Below are positions 36,757 through 37,291 of a stretch of DNA of 37,291 nucleotides, one piece after another. Each line of letters begins with the position of its first letter. Position 1 is the first letter of the stretch. Origin of the DNA: a virus. The stretch is taken from IMG/VR virus record IMGVR_UViG_3300042691_013029, positions 1 through 37,291 of that record. One strand, 5' to 3'. A program made the position numbers and the translations under genes. The notes beneath the pieces were generated by a model. That model saw nothing but the letters and a program-made list of their open reading frames with translations, had not been told where the DNA came from and did no database searches.

Positions 36757-37291
36757 ATGAGCGCATGTTCACTTCTTACCGGTGGGTTCCTCGCAGGAGA
36801 GAACAACTGCAACCAGGTTGCAGCCGGTGTCTATCACAACCGCATCTGGCTGGCTAACCTTGAAGAGATCCTCGCATGGGGTTCTTCGGCTACGCCCAAT
36901 CAGTATGACGCTCTGACGTTCGGTGCTGGCGATGGCCTCTTCGCCCTGAAGCTGGACAAGGATAGCGTCATTTGGCGTGAGGAGTATGACCCCGAGACCA
37001 AGAGCTGGTACCATGAGTTCAGCGGCAAGGTGGCCGACCTCGGCATCACCGCCCGCAACTTCATTGAGTCGCTGGCCGGTCCCGACATCGTGGCTATCCT
37101 TGAGCTGAAGGCTGGCGTGTTCAAGATCATCGGCAAGGACGCTGGGGCTAAGCTGTTCAGCCACGTCGGCACATCCGACCAGGCTGAGGTGGGCAACATG
37201 TTCAGCATCCGCGCCGAGAACATGAGCGAGCCGTGCCCCCACTTCTGGGACACCAACGAGAGCACTACCTTGGCCCTGCTTCAGTCTTACG
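36757..37291 (+). CDS. Putative tail tube/major tail protein, N-terminal part
   Basis: The gene begins with ATG 36757 and runs off the window end; it continues at base 298 of the window because the ends overlap, giving 182 residues in all. The start is MSACSLLTGGFLAGENNCNQ, followed by VAAGVYHNRIWLANLEEILA, a pattern I associate with small beta-rich tail tube proteins of Bacteroidota phages. It follows the capsid gene after a hairpin. A head decoration protein cannot be excluded. Confidence 0.6.
   Translation, partial: MSACSLLTGGFLAGENNCNQVAAGVYHNRIWLANLEEILAWGSSATPNQYDALTFGAGDGLFALKLDKDSVIWREEYDPETKSWYHEFSGKVADLGITARNFIESLAGPDIVAILELKAGVFKIIGKDAGAKLFSHVGTSDQAEVGNMFSIRAENMSEPCPHFWDTNESTTLALLQSY
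36995..37291. repeat. Terminal direct repeat, right copy
   Basis: Identical to bases 1-297; lies inside the tail-tube-like gene. Confidence 0.97.

Overview
The window is one complete tailed-phage genome, most likely a siphovirus of a Bacteroidota host. The first 297 bases are repeated exactly as the last 297 bases, and this repeat lies inside a single gene. Joining the ends gives a circular map of 36,994 bp. Three things point to Bacteroidota: starts lack Shine-Dalgarno sequences; several intergenic promoters match the -33 TTG / -7 TAnnTTTG consensus of that phylum; and the primase carries a VirE-N/BT4734-like N-terminus. There is no integrase, reverse transcriptase, tRNA or CRISPR array that I can see, although two small HTH regulators are present.

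Layout. 36757-37291 plus 1-6237 (+): a tail-tube-like gene (split by the window ends), a 59-aa gene, a strong terminator, portal, head-tail adaptor, two structural/fibre genes, holin, amidase endolysin and a metallophosphoesterase. 6218-8284 (-): a divergent block of small genes with a candidate unimolecular spanin, two membrane proteins and an HTH regulator. 8291-8761: a two-way control region with paired GTGTACA sites. 8441-11922 (+): small early genes, a Gly-X repeat peptide bracketed by a 61-bp duplication, a single-strand DNA-binding protein, a protein with an RNA-polymerase alpha-CTD-like domain and a Myb-like protein. 11884-12026: a promoter, a structured RNA with two complementary 7-nt loops, and a terminator. 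12030-18273 (+): replication genes, namely a DCL/HNH-like protein, a candidate origin, a VirE-N primase-helicase, an XRE regulator, an SNF2-like helicase whose 5' end has been invaded by an HNH homing endonuclease, and a VRR nuclease.

18270-21523: a sugar-modification cassette of three or four glycosyltransferase-like proteins and a methyltransferase. 21533-25439 (+): small conserved genes, small terminase, DNA methyltransferase, large terminase and a 50-aa gene. 25436-26289: a tail assembly chaperone with a probable -1 frameshift. 26290-26612: a repeat-rich intergenic region. 26613-34563 (+): tail genes ending in the tape measure. 34608-36691 (+): a ClpP-like prohead protease fused to scaffold, then the major capsid protein.

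The genes form long overlapping (ATGA/TGATG) transcription units. Two near-identical 18-bp elements lie 52-53 nt before the start codons of the tail and head operons and look like a shared late-promoter element. The most unusual items are the kissing-loop RNA at 11918-12026, the alpha-CTD-like protein, the Gly-X peptide module, the endonuclease-invaded helicase, and the two clusters of nine-base iteron-like motifs.
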